64,000 nucleotides of DNA, from positions 24,596,268 to 24,660,267 of the forward strand of contig JAFMSR010000002.1 of assembly GCA_022818135.1 (NCBI GenBank). Reading direction: 5' to 3'. Of this stretch, positions 26,301 through 34,327 are shown in pieces. The notes below the pieces were generated by a model. The model had not been told where the DNA came from and made no database searches. It saw only the letters and a program-made list of their open reading frames with translations. Source of the stretch: Saxidomus purpurata (lineage: Eukaryota; Mollusca; Bivalvia; Venerida; Veneridae). Both the position numbers and the translations under genes were made by a program. How positions within the stretch are numbered: position 1 is the stretch's first letter; each line of letters begins with the position of its first letter.

Positions 26301-26819
26301 TGTTTTGATATTATCTAGATCTGTTACTATATAATTTTTAAAACAAAACACTGTATGATTCGTAACAACTGAATATACGGAACTACTTGTTTGTATGTAA
26401 AGCGTTCGGCCATAAGGAAGCTGCTGTACTCTGTTAACATTGGCCCGATTGAAAAATCAATCGATCCAAAAATACCGTGTGGCCAAGGGAGGTAATCTTG
26501 TTCTAATCATAAAAATTCCAGACATTTTGGATATTTTATTAATTTCAATTTCAAAGCAAATTCACATCTACTACTTAACATGTAGAGAACATGTCTATGC
26601 TATAACAAAAGAAATTATATCTGAATATTCTAGAAGGTTCTTTAACGATGCACATGCAGTCATGACGGTCATGGCCGGTTCCGCTTTTGTAAATGTAGGA
26701 AGCCGGTAAAAATAATCGTAGGAAAATGAAAGGGAAAATATGAAATTTACCTCCATGATAATCCTTCCAGTCGGAGTTCCACCTACAGTAATATCAAAGA
26801 AGCACTTCGGATTGGCCAT
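11154..26819 (-). CDS. PPIA: Cyclophilin A (peptidyl-prolyl cis-trans isomerase), 3 of its exons, 3' part outside window
   Basis: The three exons join in frame to give the first 95 or so residues of a cytosolic cyclophilin. It catalyses proline cis-trans isomerisation in protein folding and is the family bound by cyclosporin. Exon 1 (26751-26819) starts [14 protein letters not shown], with no signal peptide. Exon 2 (22142-22172) encodes [10 protein letters not shown]. Exon 3 (11154-11339) encodes the [13 protein letters not shown] block and the core [16 protein letters not shown], with the catalytic Arg and the Phe, Met and Gln of the proline pocket. Intron phases are 0, 1 and 1. The block with the conserved Trp and His and the C-terminus (about 70 residues) is not found in the window, so the gene continues beyond position 1. 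Intron sizes are 3.9-4.6 kb, 10.8 kb and at least 11.1 kb, all repeat-filled. A close paralogue of PPIA cannot be excluded. Confidence 0.9.
11340..11813. other. Cyclophilin intron 2, no feature seen
   Basis: Apparently unique AT-rich sequence from the exon 3 acceptor to the F3 repeat. Nothing else is supported. Confidence 0.5.
11814..13051 (+). mobile_element. Family F3 tandem-core element
   Basis: It starts AACTAGAACTGTCACAAGAGTGACGAATTATACCCCC. A conserved block follows (AACCATAAGAAAGGAATGG) that is shared with 52840-52885. Core units of about 139 bp carry GTGACCTTGACC, AGCTTCCTCTC and AAGTTTCATTACAATTGG, with several A/T-run expansions. The linker is CCAACCAACCAACCGAC, and the end hairpin is ACCCCCCCCCAAACTTCG to GTGGGGGTAT. 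Confidence 0.8.
13052..13345 (+). repeat. Family B fragment abutting F3
   Basis: AACAAGAGGGCCAAGATGGCCC begins immediately after the F3 end GGGGGTAT. One and a half degenerate B units follow (TCCAAAATATCCAAGCTCTGG). No 3' end is present. Confidence 0.7.
13346..13868. other. No gene seen
   Basis: AT-rich intron sequence. The last five bases before the next element, ATGTT at 13864-13868, are its target duplication. Confidence 0.5.
13869..14514 (-). mobile_element. MITE-like element M1, copy 2 (inverted, complete)
   Basis: 646 bp from CAGTGTTTTTTTT to AAAAAAACACTG. ATGTT flanks both ends (13864-13868 and 14515-14519). Near one end lies a perfect 19-bp hairpin GGGGCCGAATTTCGGCCCC (14472-14490). 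Its sequence is the reverse complement of copies 1 and 3. No coding frame is seen. Confidence 0.85.
14515..15124. repeat. Diverged M1-like doublet
   Basis: Two related units, about 14825-14940 and 14985-15115. Each reads ATCC(G)..., TTTCCGAAAA, AGCGGGGTCG(C/T)GAAA, then TGACAAAC. They resemble the interior of M1. There is also a run of C's at 14718-14735. No gene is present. Confidence 0.5.
15125..15779 (+). mobile_element. MITE-like element M1, copy 3
   Basis: About 655 bp from CAGTGTTTTTTTCCCC to AAAGCACTG, collinear with copy 1. AAAAC is present just outside both ends (offset by one T on the left), consistent with a 4-5-bp target duplication. Confidence 0.8.
15780..16260. repeat. Decayed repeat with CCCAATTT phrases
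   Basis: The block 15997-16085 (AATTTCCCAATTTGTGG, CCCAATTTGAGAAGGCC, GGCCCTTTCCCAATTTTC) recurs inverted at 23083-23130. The 169-codon open frame here runs through this repeat and has no recognisable domain. Confidence 0.55.
16261..17176 (+). mobile_element. F5 element, multi-unit copy
   Basis: Three to four F5 units (AAAGGGCCATAATTC, GGGCACTT, GTTTGGTTGAAATCC, GTTGCGCACAGAAG). An unrelated AT-rich stretch at 16495-16700 interrupts them. The element finishes with the CCGCCTGCCCGCCCGCC linker and the hairpin CCAGGATTTTTCC...GGAAAACCTGG. The minus-strand 174-codon frame lies across these units and is a repeat artefact. Confidence 0.75.
17177..17472. other. Unassigned sequence, partly repeat-like
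   Basis: 17220-17300 has the look of a degenerate element end (CAAATTCCCCCTTTTGGC, CCCCTTCCCCCAATG). The rest, down to the candidate exon, is GC-richer and would be its 3' UTR if that exon is real. Confidence 0.3.
17473..17553 (-). CDS. Candidate last exon with hydrophobic C-terminus
   Basis: On the minus strand an acceptor CAACTATTTCTACAG is followed in phase 0 by 26 codons and a TAG. They read [13 protein letters not shown] then [13 protein letters not shown], a short linker and an almost purely hydrophobic tail of about 18 residues. This is the pattern of a GPI-attachment signal or a C-terminal membrane anchor. GC content and codon use are higher than in the surroundings. No upstream exon was found; the segment lies inside cyclophilin intron 2 on the same strand. 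The cyclophilin exon 2 phase would read it out of frame to an early stop. It could be a nested gene, a decayed gene or chance. Confidence 0.3.
   Translation of the reverse strand, partial: APFKPALAALPLLVFGIAFFVALSIL
17570..18135 (+). repeat. F3-type core with F5-like end
   Basis: Units with GTGACCTTGACCC, CAATCCCAAGCTTCCTC and ATTGAACGGAAACC (F3 core). It ends with CCACCCACCC linker and TTCTAATAAGG...TTTTTTCAGAAAACC, the end type of F5. It lacks the F3 start. Confidence 0.65.
18136..18442. other. No gene seen
   Basis: Short unique intron sequence; nothing supported. Confidence 0.5.
18443..19150 (+). mobile_element. Family B element with a fresh internal triplication
   Basis: It begins AACAAGAGGGCCATGATGGC. 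B core units follow. Within one unit, an 83-bp segment starting AATCTTAGCTCTAGG occurs at 18732, 18815 and 18898 almost unchanged. No end hairpin; it is cut off by the next repeat. Confidence 0.75.
19235..19247 (-). promoter_or_regulatory. Perfect DR1 motif in a repeat
   Basis: TGACCTTTGACCT, i.e. AGGTCA-A-AGGTCA on the minus strand, the canonical RXR/HNF4/PPAR-type direct repeat. Function is untested. Confidence 0.35.
19506..19518 (-). promoter_or_regulatory. Perfect DR1 motif in a repeat
   Basis: A second TGACCTTTGACCT in the next unit of the same element. It is preceded by GTGACCT, so a TCAAGGTCA-type extended half-site lies beside it. Confidence 0.35.
19641..19862 (+). repeat. Dispersed repeat R9, copy 1
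   Basis: Matches 25925-26165 through GTATTTTGTAAACAA, ACACATTTTAA(C/T)TGC and CTTTGCTATTTCTGTTGC, ending near AACACT. No coding capacity. Confidence 0.7.
19863..20998. other. Cyclophilin intron 2, no feature seen
   Basis: About 1.1 kb of apparently unique AT-rich sequence. One G-rich strand run lies at 20836-20870 (GGGGGATGGGGGGCGG). No exon is supported. Confidence 0.5.
20999..21378 (+). mobile_element. Short family B element with both ends
   Basis: CAAGAAGGCCATAATGGCCC start hairpin, about one and a half core units, TTGACGGACAATGGAC linker and AGCTCACCCTGGCAAGGCAAGGTGAGCT end hairpin, written here as halves AGCTCACC and GGTGAGCT. It is the smallest complete copy and shows that the array length is dispensable. 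Confidence 0.8.
21379..22141. other. Cyclophilin intron 2, no feature seen
   Basis: Unique AT-rich sequence up to the exon 2 donor. Nothing else is supported. Confidence 0.5.
22142..22172 (-). CDS. PPIA: Cyclophilin A exon 2 (31-nt small exon)
   Basis: The acceptor is TTTCTTTCAG, followed by TTG AGA GCT GAT GTT GTT CCA AAA ACA GCT G, then donor GTGAGTATG. It encodes [10 protein letters not shown]. The 31-nt length and phases equal those I recall for the second exon of vertebrate PPIA. It is far too short to be found as an open frame. Confidence 0.9.
22173..23082. other. Cyclophilin intron 1, part
   Basis: AT-rich. 22380-22440 resembles 1262-1320. No exon is supported. Confidence 0.5.
23133..23912. 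mobile_element. DNA-transposon-like element with GTGTATAATACGCAC ends
   Basis: The left end is CGTATTTACCCGTGTATAAT followed by ACGCACC, with this phrase repeated once in tandem. The right end is GTGCGTATTATACACGGG then AAAATACG. The ends are inverted repeats of about 26 bp. It lies inside the CCCAATTT-type repeat (23083-23130, resuming after 23920). No transposase frame is seen, so it is non-autonomous. Confidence 0.75.
23988..24095 (+). repeat. Short tandem phrases TTTTCAAGGGTCAA
   Basis: Four imperfect repeats of TTTTCAAG(G/A)GTCAA with period about 27-30 bp. Probably part of another decayed element. Confidence 0.55.
24096..25034. other. Cyclophilin intron 1, no feature seen
   Basis: No exon or recognised repeat. 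The phrases TTTTTCTAGGTTCAACTATTT at about 24230 and CTTTCCCAGGCTCAAATG at about 24958 are similar and suggest a diverged duplicate. Confidence 0.4.
25035..25117 (+). repeat. 3' end of an A/B-class element
   Basis: GACGGACCCCGGACGG linker, then AGTGATCC and a hairpin CTGGCACCTTGTGCCAAG, then GTGAGCTAAAAATG. The upstream core is missing. Confidence 0.65.
25118..25924. other. Cyclophilin intron 1, no feature seen
   Basis: A small duplicate GAACCAATTC(T/C)GGTTCGCTA lies at about 25450 and 25491. No coding exon is supported. Confidence 0.45.
25925..26165 (+). repeat. Dispersed repeat R9, copy 2
   Basis: Second copy of the block at 19641-19862, with the same GACGACGGAATAGG upstream and the same AACACT end. 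Confidence 0.7.
26166..26750. other. Cyclophilin intron 1, 5' part
   Basis: No feature other than the exon 1 donor. Confidence 0.5.
26751..26819 (-). CDS. PPIA: Cyclophilin A exon 1 (start codon)
   Basis: It encodes 23 residues from ATG at 26819 (context AAAAATGG) to MEG-type donor GAG|GTAAAT at 26750. FFDITVGG...GRI matches the N-terminal beta strand of cytosolic cyclophilins. The open frame continuing past 26751 is intron. Confidence 0.92.
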
Positions 26820-27000
26820 TTTTCTGTTCTTTCTGCTCTCGGTATTTCTTCTGCCTCAGTATAGCCTTGAATCGGCGCGAAAGGACGACGCATGAGTCAC
26901 GGCCTTGACCCTAAAATGTTTCGGAGAGGACCGGAATTTTCCGTGTTTGTCACGGAGAGAAAACTGTTCGATTTATTTAGCATACATCTGTAACATAGCG
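26820..27000 (-). promoter_or_regulatory. Cyclophilin 5' UTR and probable promoter region
   Basis: The sequence upstream of ATG 26819 is GC-richer, with several CpGs (GCGCCGATTC, GACTCATGCGTCG on the minus strand), and has no obvious TATA box, as expected for a housekeeping gene. The start site itself is not defined; inference only. Confidence 0.4.
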
Positions 27001-27165
27001 CTTTGAGACCATGATTAATTTGTGTTCTTAGTGGTAGTAGTCTTGGTTTTATCAGGAACCGTCTTCCTGGTTTTATACAAAATGTATATATGTATACATG
27101 TCTAATGTAATTAGATACAAATTAAGTGAGCACTTTCCCTATCAATCTGTCATGATTATCCCACA

Positions 27166-27372
27166 AGGTTTAGAGCAAAGGCATTCCCTCCTTTGATGGT
27201 ACAGGTTTTTCTATGTCAGATAGTAAGGATATGCTCTCCCTGTGGTCAAAAGTTTTGGAAAAATCTTGCACATGGTTGTTGTCATGGAACAGTCTGCCAC
27301 AAAATGGGAGGGAGCCACCACCCCCCTTTGTATCATTTAAATGCAAGGTTAAGGAACATTTTTTAAGCTTAA
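27166..27372 (+). pseudogene. Possible relic of a LINE ORF2 C-terminus
   Basis: An open frame without an ATG ends in LLSWNSLPQNG, VSFKCKVKEHFL and a stop. The WNSLP...SFK.K.K..FL pattern is typical of the extreme C-terminus of CR1/Jockey-type reverse transcriptase ORFs. No reverse transcriptase motif lies upstream, so at most a 5'-truncated fragment remains. Could be chance. Confidence 0.25.
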
Positions 27373-27849
27373 CTTGACTTTTTTAATGTCTTTCAATCAG
27401 GGTTTTTATACAAACTTCTCTTAAGGCATTTTGCGGTGATTTTTTACTGTGAAAATTGTTCTTCCTATGTCATACAACTTATCTTAAGGACCACAATGGA
27501 AGAGTTTGTTTTAGCTCTTTTTTGTGTTATCCTAACATTATGTTGATTGGCTGGCTATTTTTCTCTGTTTGTTTTTGTTTTTTGTATGTTTTATTGTCCT
27601 TTTGTACTTTTGGACACTACAGCTTTTATCTAAAAATTTAGTCTTGAATATTCTATAATTATCTACATCTAGATGTGTAAGGGGAGACCATTCCACAGAC
27701 GGACTCCTAGGGAAATACGAGTGTTCTAGAGAAAGGTATTAAGTAGTTCAGGTTTCTAGTATGTGTACGGTGGTGGTGGCTTACACAAAAAAGGTTGTTT
27801 TGTATTTTGTAAAAGAAAGTAACAGCGCTGATGTTTCGACGCTGTGCTA
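27373..27849. other. No gene seen
   Basis: T-rich sequence with no supported feature. Confidence 0.45.
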
Positions 27850-28725
27850 TTTTTTTTAAAACACATGGAGATGACAAACATCTTGTTATGCTGAACGTTT
27901 GTGCCAAGTTATTTCAAATCCCTTCAATGCATGATAAAGTTACAGCCCGGACACGAATGTATGCATATAAACAGTATTCCATTACCTATAAACTCTAAGT
28001 GGGACCTTGTCCTTTGAGGTACGGACATGGGTCTTGCACACGACACGTCGTCTTGATGTGCTGAACATCTGTGCAAAGTAATTTTAAAATCCTTCAATGC
28101 ATGACAAAGTTATAGTACGGACACAAATGTGTTCATATATGAAGGATTCCATTACCTTTAAACTTTAAATGTGACCTTAGCATTTGAGGTAGGGACTTGG
28201 GTCTTGCACGCGACACGGCATCTTGATGTGCTGAACATTTGTGCCAAGTTATTTCAAAATCCTTCAATGCATGACAAAGTTACAGCCCCTACACGAATGT
28301 GTGTATAAACAGGATTCCTTTACCTTTAAACCCCTTAGTGTGACATTGACCTTGAAGGTAGGGACGTCGGTCTTGCACGCGACACGTCGTCTTGATCTAC
28401 TGAACATTTGTGCCAAGTTGTTTCAAATCCTTCAATGCATTACAAAGTTACAGTCCGGACACGAATGTGCATATATACTATCACAGTGCCTTTATACAGG
28501 ATTCCATTACCTTTAAATCTTGAGTGTGACCTTAACGTTTGAGGTAGGGACGTGGGTCTTGCACGCGACACGTCGTCTTGATGTGCTGAACATCCGTGGA
28601 AAGTAATTTTAAAATCTTCAATGCATGACAAAGTTACAGTCCGGACACGAATGTGTGCATATATGAAGGATTCCATTACCTTTATACTCTAAGTGTGACC
28701 TTAACATTTGAGGTAGGGACATACA
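27850..28725 (+). repeat. Family F7 tandem array, period about 170 bp
   Basis: About five units marked by CGACACGTCGTCTTGATGTG, TTCAATGCATGACAAAGTTA and GGATTCCATTACCTTTAAA. CGACAC recurs at 28041, 28211, 28380 and 28566. No start or end hairpin is recognised. The 78-91-codon frames within it are artefacts. Confidence 0.8.
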
Positions 28726-29213
28726 TATTTCCTATGTAAGACTTATTATAGACTATGCATCGGTTATATGGGATGGTTGTACACAATACGAAAAGCATGC
28801 ACTTGGTAAGACTTGGCTTTATTGTGGCATTGAGTGGTTGTCTTAATCAGATCACAGACGTTCCTTTAACTTTGTTACTATGTATAGAATGCATAGACCA
28901 TCCCGGTTACTGAAAAAGGTTATTGCCAAACGAAGTGGATTCAAATTAGTAATAGCGATGACTATATGATAAATACTTGAAGAACTCAAATCTATGCGCT
29001 AATAACCATCTCTCTAATTTGGTTACCAAATAGAAAATGCTGACATCCCTCAAAGAATACGACTGCGTTTTCATCCACTAATCAGCCAAACGCTTCTCTA
29101 TGGCCAGCCGATGTTACTGCCATTCAATACTTAATAAAAGTGACATTTTTGTAACGTTTCTCATAATACATGCACAATTTATGTTATAAAATCTGGTATA
29201 TTGTACTATTTTA
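28726..29213. other. No gene seen
   Basis: Unique AT-rich sequence between array and MITE. Confidence 0.45.
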
Positions 29214-29968
29214 CGGAGGTCCAATAGTGACACTTTGTTTATTTTTAAATTGATTTTTTCAACATATTAAACTAAGTTGAAAATTGAAGATACAAGTACT
29301 ATGTTGAAAATTCAAAATACTAAGTTGAACATTCAAACATTCAAGAAACTATGTTGAAAATTCAACTTAGTAAGTTGAAAATTCAGGTAGTAAGTTGAAC
29401 ATTCAACAAAGGATATTGAATATTCAAGATACTATGTTGAAATTTAACTTACTAAGTTGAAAATTCAAGATAGATCTACTTAGTTGAAAACTCGTAAGTA
29501 TTATCTAGAATATTCAACTTAGTATCTTGACTTTTATACTTACTGTCTTGAATTTTCAACTTAGATTCTTGAATTTTCAACTTAGTATCTTGAATTTTCC
29601 TCTTACTTTCTTAAATTTTCAACTTGGTAAGTTGAATTTTCAATATAGTACTTGAGTTTTCAACATAGTTTCTTGAGTTTTCAACATAGTTTCTTTAATA
29701 TTCAACTTAATATCTTAATTTTTCAACTTAATATCTTCAATATTGAACTTAGTATCTTCAATATTGAACTTAGTATCTTCAATATTCAACTTACTGTCTT
29801 GAATTTTCAACTTAGTTGAATTTTCTACTTAGTATTTTGAATATTCAACTAAGTATTTTGAATTTTCAACTTAGTAAGTTAAATTTTCAACATAGTATCT
29901 TGAATTTTCAACTTAGTTATGTTGAAAATGTCAATATAAAAAATGAAAGTAACACTATTGGGCTTCCG
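29214..29968. mobile_element. TA-flanked MITE filled by an inverted minisatellite
   Basis: 755 bp flanked by TA (29212-29213 and 29969-29970). The left end is CGGAGGTCCAATAGTG and the right end, reversed, is CGGAAGCCCAATAGTG, giving 16-bp terminal inverted repeats with two mismatches. The TA sites suggest mobilisation by a Tc1/mariner-type transposase. The interior consists of units of about 20 bp, TACTAAGTTGAAAATTCAAG on the left (29262-29505) and their reverse complement on the right (29515-29935). The whole can fold into one long hairpin. Confidence 0.8.
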
Positions 29969-29970
29969 TA

Positions 29971-30510
29971 CTATTAACTGTCATCAAGGCAATAACAATT
30001 TTCTTGCACGAGAAATGTCATCATTAAAAATCAAAGTGCTGGAAGCATACGCTCGAAATACTAGTCGGTTTCACAGTTGGATATGCAGTTAATGCCCATG
30101 ATGATTCTGCATCCACGACTGTATATCATGCTTGCATTTCTGAATACGATGATTATAAAATAGCCAGTTACATCTTTGATAAGAATTATCAAGTTTTTAC
30201 AAGAATGTTATGACATAAATGGGAGTAACTGATGGGATCATGAATAAGTTCACAAATGCGGCATATTGTATTCTTTATTTTTTGAATACGTGTATTTCCA
30301 TTATATAAATCCATCAAAGTTTTCACTATTTTCATATTTCTTTTTCCTATAAAACTATGTATCTAAATGCTTGATGCCCACTTTCAATCATATTAATCAA
30401 GTAAAACAATAGCATCTTGTACACATACTTTATCAATACATTGTATATTACAATAGGAAGTGAAATGAATAGGGGTGTCTAGAGGGTGACAAGTCTTGAC
30501 ACTGATGTAA
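29971..30510. other. No gene seen
   Basis: AT-rich, unique. No exon supported. Confidence 0.45.
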
Positions 30511-30905
30511 CCTATTTATTTTTCGGTAAAAGCGATATCTTTTGTTTATAATACAGTTTCCGAACAATAACTGAAGAACGGTTTGTCCTAGGATCTTCAA
30601 ATATTGTATGCTTGTTGATAATACCTAGTACATTAATCGATTGAATCCTATTGATTTTGATGTCAGTCGGTCTCGGGTCAAGGTTGCTGTGACATTCAGT
30701 TAAAATGATTTGCAATCAATACTTGAAGAACAGTTGGTCCTCTTCAAACTTTGCAGGTTTGTCAATCATGACCAGATGTCACAGACTGAGTGTGATACTA
30801 GCAGATCAAATGCGAGGGTTGCAATGACCTTCACTAAATGGTTTCCGAGCAATACATACATTATTGTTTATTTCATCAAAGGTCAAGGTTACGGGCGTAT
30901 GTTCC
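30511..30905 (+). repeat. Family F8, two to three decayed units
   Basis: TTTCCGAACAATAACTGAAG, CTTCAAA(T/C), GATGTCAGTCGGTC and GGGTCAAGGTTGC recur with a period of about 150-180 bp. It looks like another tandem core of the same general class. Confidence 0.5.
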
Positions 30906-31474
30906 AAGAAAATCTTTATTTCCCTTTCATAAAGGTAGGCATATGCTTCCTTGCTGCTCTGATTGCAATTTTGGAAGAGACATCTGTTTTTTTAACAAAT
31001 CTAGTTGTAAAATGTTATTATCATTGCCTTTACTCGTAGTATGAAATATCTGATAGAGAAAAACAAAACTTGCTGACAAATATTATTGTCACTTTGAACA
31101 GTCTTCGTCTAATTTATATTAATAACAATAATAAAGCAGCGTTCTGTCGTGTATTTTCATGGTCATCATGCCTTCACAGTCGAAGACAGTGACAGTTTCT
31201 GTAAAGGGTCGACTATTTCCACACCAGTCGTTCTCATATAAGAACATACCTGTGGCTGTGGTTGTGAAGAGAGTGCGTGCATCATTAATTATGACAACTA
31301 TCATTATCTTTAACAAATTGTAATACTTTTAGATTGACTTAATGAATATAATATTATACACTTTCTAAAAGCACTTTCAATATAATATTTCCTTTATCTT
31401 TATGACATTCTTGATCATTTCAGATCAATATCAAAAGCATCAAGAGAAACGGAAGCTGTAAGATACTATCTTTG
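30906..31474. other. 3' flank of Kir gene 1; unexplained open frame
   Basis: The minus-strand frame 31119-31316 contains a coding-like stretch (FLYENDWCGNSRPF, TVFDCEGMMTMKIHD) after a possible acceptor at about 31255. No domain is recognised. It may be the 3' UTR of the channel gene or a decayed exon. Confidence 0.3.
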
Positions 31475-33443
31475 CTAATCTTGTCGCCACATTCCTCCGT
31501 CCCATTGCTCATCATTTTCGGTTACATTGAAGTCCCTATAGTCCACAAGATGATGGTATTTGTTACCAGTTTTATTCTTTATCAGTACTGGACTTATATC
31601 AACAAACTGTTTGCCAATTTCTATCTCGTGAGCGAGATAAGACATTCTAAGTTGCATGGTTTGACCAGACGCTGCCAGAACACCTTCAACGATAATAATC
31701 AACTCAGATTGTAGATCCTGTAATTTTCTGATAAACTCCTTTGGGTTTTCTAGCACTTGACAATGGATAACCACTGGCCATAACAGGTTCAAATTTTCAC
31801 TGCCATTTTCAGAGACGAATGTCAAAAACGATTCGTTAATGATTTCTTCGTCAGAGTCTACTTTTTGTCTTTCCATCAATACACCAAAAGCTCTCGCGTT
31901 CACAATTTCAGCACGTCCAGCGTTTCCAATTCTTACCATTAAACAAACATTGTCATTGCATATTCCGATGCATGCTTTCTCGCTGAACAACAGCGCCTTT
32001 GAAGTCCGTTTTCCTGACTGTAATTTTGCTACAACTAGACCAGCTGTCACGCACTGCACAGCTACTCCCACAATAAACTGGACATAGACTATAAAAACTG
32101 CCTCACTACATTCGGAAGTAGGACTGCGACTTCCATAGCCAATAGTGTGTTGCGTCTCTAGCGAAAATAAAAATGCTGATGTGAACGAATTAACATTGTT
32201 TAAACACGGCTCAAAGTCCGGACTGTCGTTTGGTTCAAAGTCACCGTGTAACCTTGCAATGATGTAATATACAAGGGCAAAACAAAGCCAGGTGAGAACA
32301 TATCCAACAGTGAAAATGACCATTATCCAACGCCATTTCAGATTTAGCAGCGTGGTTAAGGGGTTGCGCCAATATCTGCGTCGTTTGCCGAAACTTAGTT
32401 GATTAAGCACGATCTGAACCTTTCCCTCTCGATTGATGATCCGCGATGAAAACTTCTCAGTATTATGTTTTTTTCGCAGAATGTTCCACGGAAGAAGTTT
32501 GAAGATCTCTTTCTGAAATGCCAAATTACAAAACAGTTAACACCATAGTATCTATATCTAAACCAAGTTTCCTTTCCTTCGATTTTTACCAAAAAAATGT
32601 CTTTTTAAAGATTTCCGTGTATTTCAAATACTAAACGTTGAAACGGGTTTCTAGAGCAAGTGCAACTATAAAAACGTTTTACAACTTTTTTATTTTAGTA
32701 ACCAGTTTGTAGAACTGAAGTAAGAGTAGCTTCCTCTTATTGTATAGCATTAGTATATAGAGTATTGTTTTGAAATAAATGAAGTTTTCTTTGACTCGGT
32801 GTGGGCGGGGGCGTTGGGGTGGGAGGGCAGGGAGTGGGGGTACTATAAATCTGCATTTGAGTTTGATAGTGTCAATGTGCGGTATTATGTAAGTCACCAA
32901 CTCTTCACTAGTTTGTATGGTTGAACATGACCGATAATGAAATTGAGTTGTACAGTATGAGGAAACATAAAAGTTCATCAAAGCAATTCTTGACCAGTTG
33001 ACGCAAGACTTCATGGGTCATCGGTAACAGTCGCCTATCCAAGGCATATGCAACTGTAATAGCAGAAAAAATACCACGTAGAGTCTACAGAAAGTGTACT
33101 CTTACAAAGTATGAATTTGTTAAAACTTCAATTGCAATTTATCTTTATTATGCCTTAGGTAGTAGAACTTGATAGGAAAGACCATGTTCACTGGGTCTCA
33201 CCTGCATTAACTATCGCGGTGTGCGAAAACAGAGGGAAAAAAGCAAACGTTCTGAATAACTATTTACAACGCCCTGGTCAAAATTAAACTTAACATCAGA
33301 CAACTAGGATGTGGTTAACCAAAATGTTTAACAAATTCTAAGTCCTTCGATTATGCACGGCTTTCATTTCAAGAAACGTTTGCTTATTTATTGTATGTGT
33401 AAAGCATATGAATAAAACATACCTTAAATTGTGACCATCCCAT
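31475..33443 (-). CDS. Inward-rectifier K+ channel (KCNJ/Kir family), gene 1
   Basis: Two coding exons (33423-33443 and 31475-32512) give 352 residues, close to the usual 360-430 of Kir subunits. The protein is a plasma-membrane K+ channel subunit that forms tetramers gated by PIP2. Cytoplasmic N-terminus; TM1 about residues 69-93; extracellular Cys at 110 and 142, which pair in known Kirs; pore helix and filter ETQHTIGYGSR (TIGYG at 130-134); TM2 about 144-169; then the Kir cytoplasmic domain (KALLFSEKACI, SYLAHEIEIG). The TM2 rectification site is Gln160 and the two cytoplasmic-pore acids are Asn212 and Ala287, so weak rectification is predicted. A His precedes the filter Thr where most Kirs have Thr. 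Stop TAG at 31475-31477. It is divergent from gene 2. Confidence 0.92.
32513..33422. other. Kir gene 1 intron
   Basis: AT-rich. One short G-rich strand run lies at 32806-32840. Frames inside it are not genes. Confidence 0.7.
33423..33443 (-). CDS. Kir gene 1, first coding exon (7 codons)
   Basis: ATG GGA TGG TCA CAA TTT AAG, encoding MGWSQFK, then donor GTATGT. The start context is AAAAGATGG. The next exon begins at 32512 after acceptor TTGGCATTTCAG with KEIFKLLPWN, in phase 0. This exon is needed because the long frame's own upstream extension has no ATG before TM1. The intron is 910 bp (32513-33422). Confidence 0.8.
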
Positions 33444-34327
33444 CTTTTTTCACTGTTATGACAACACCATAGAAATCGTTCTATACGAAACGTCGGTATT
33501 TACTCAGTGACAGGTTGTTCGTCAGGGCGTTGTTCTGCCTCGTTTGTTGTTATGCATGTTAGAATATTAAATAAGCGTGTATATACTACGGTAAAACCTC
33601 TCTGATGTTAATGATATGTTTTATTAAATCAACTAGGAGACTTGAGACATGTCATACGGTGTATTTCTGTGCGGTTTCATAATACCCACGGAGTATGTTT
33701 AACATAATTATTTTTATTTGCATTATGTTTTCTCAGCGACAGCGACAATCAGTCATGTTATTTCCAGATGCAAAAACAAATCTTTAGATATTAGACGACA
33801 ACTGGGACGGCATGTACAGTGAAGAGTGACATAATTATGTTTAAGCTGTCACGGCCTTCATATAACCATCGTCAATATAATGATGTTTATTGCACCAAAC
33901 GATCTTTACCACTTCTTCTCATGCTTTCTATGAGTATACAATTTTACGAGAACACGTGTGAACACGTTTTCATGCGTAAAGTTATTGTCATGGGAGGCTA
34001 GCTGGTTATTTGTATTCGCTTGTGTTTAACTCGGTGACATAAGATCTCTGCTTTATAGTTATGTACATTTTGACCATGTGAGAAGATACATTGAAGTGCA
34101 AAACGTAACAGAAATAAAGAGAGTAAAATATTACTGAAGGGATACTATTAGTAAAACAAACTAGATCGGTGTGTCTCAAAATAAAGACTAGTGAATCAGA
34201 ATAGTTAAGACAGTCAAAATAAAACTATGAGACTAGAATCGACGTGTTAACAGGATGTTTAAAATCTCAGAAATTTCTGTTTAATTTGATAAAAAGAAAC
34301 ATAAAAGGCAACAATTACTGCAGAGCA
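33444..34327. promoter_or_regulatory. Divergent promoter interval between the two Kir genes
   Basis: 884 bp separate the two start codons. Both 5' UTRs and all shared control must lie here or in the gene bodies. No TATA box pair or conserved motif stands out. The sequence is free of the repeat families that crowd the rest of the window, which fits a constrained regulatory interval; that reading is inference. Confidence 0.5.

Noticed and set aside
32513..32524. Start of Kir gene 1 at the beginning of its long frame
   Set aside because: The frame begins with TTG, not ATG, and those 12 bases include the splice acceptor TTTCAG. The coding start is in the upstream exon.
34244..34327. 28-codon N-terminal extension of Kir gene 2
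   Set aside because: It begins with GTG. The first ATG in frame is 34328, with good context and a normal Kir N-terminus.
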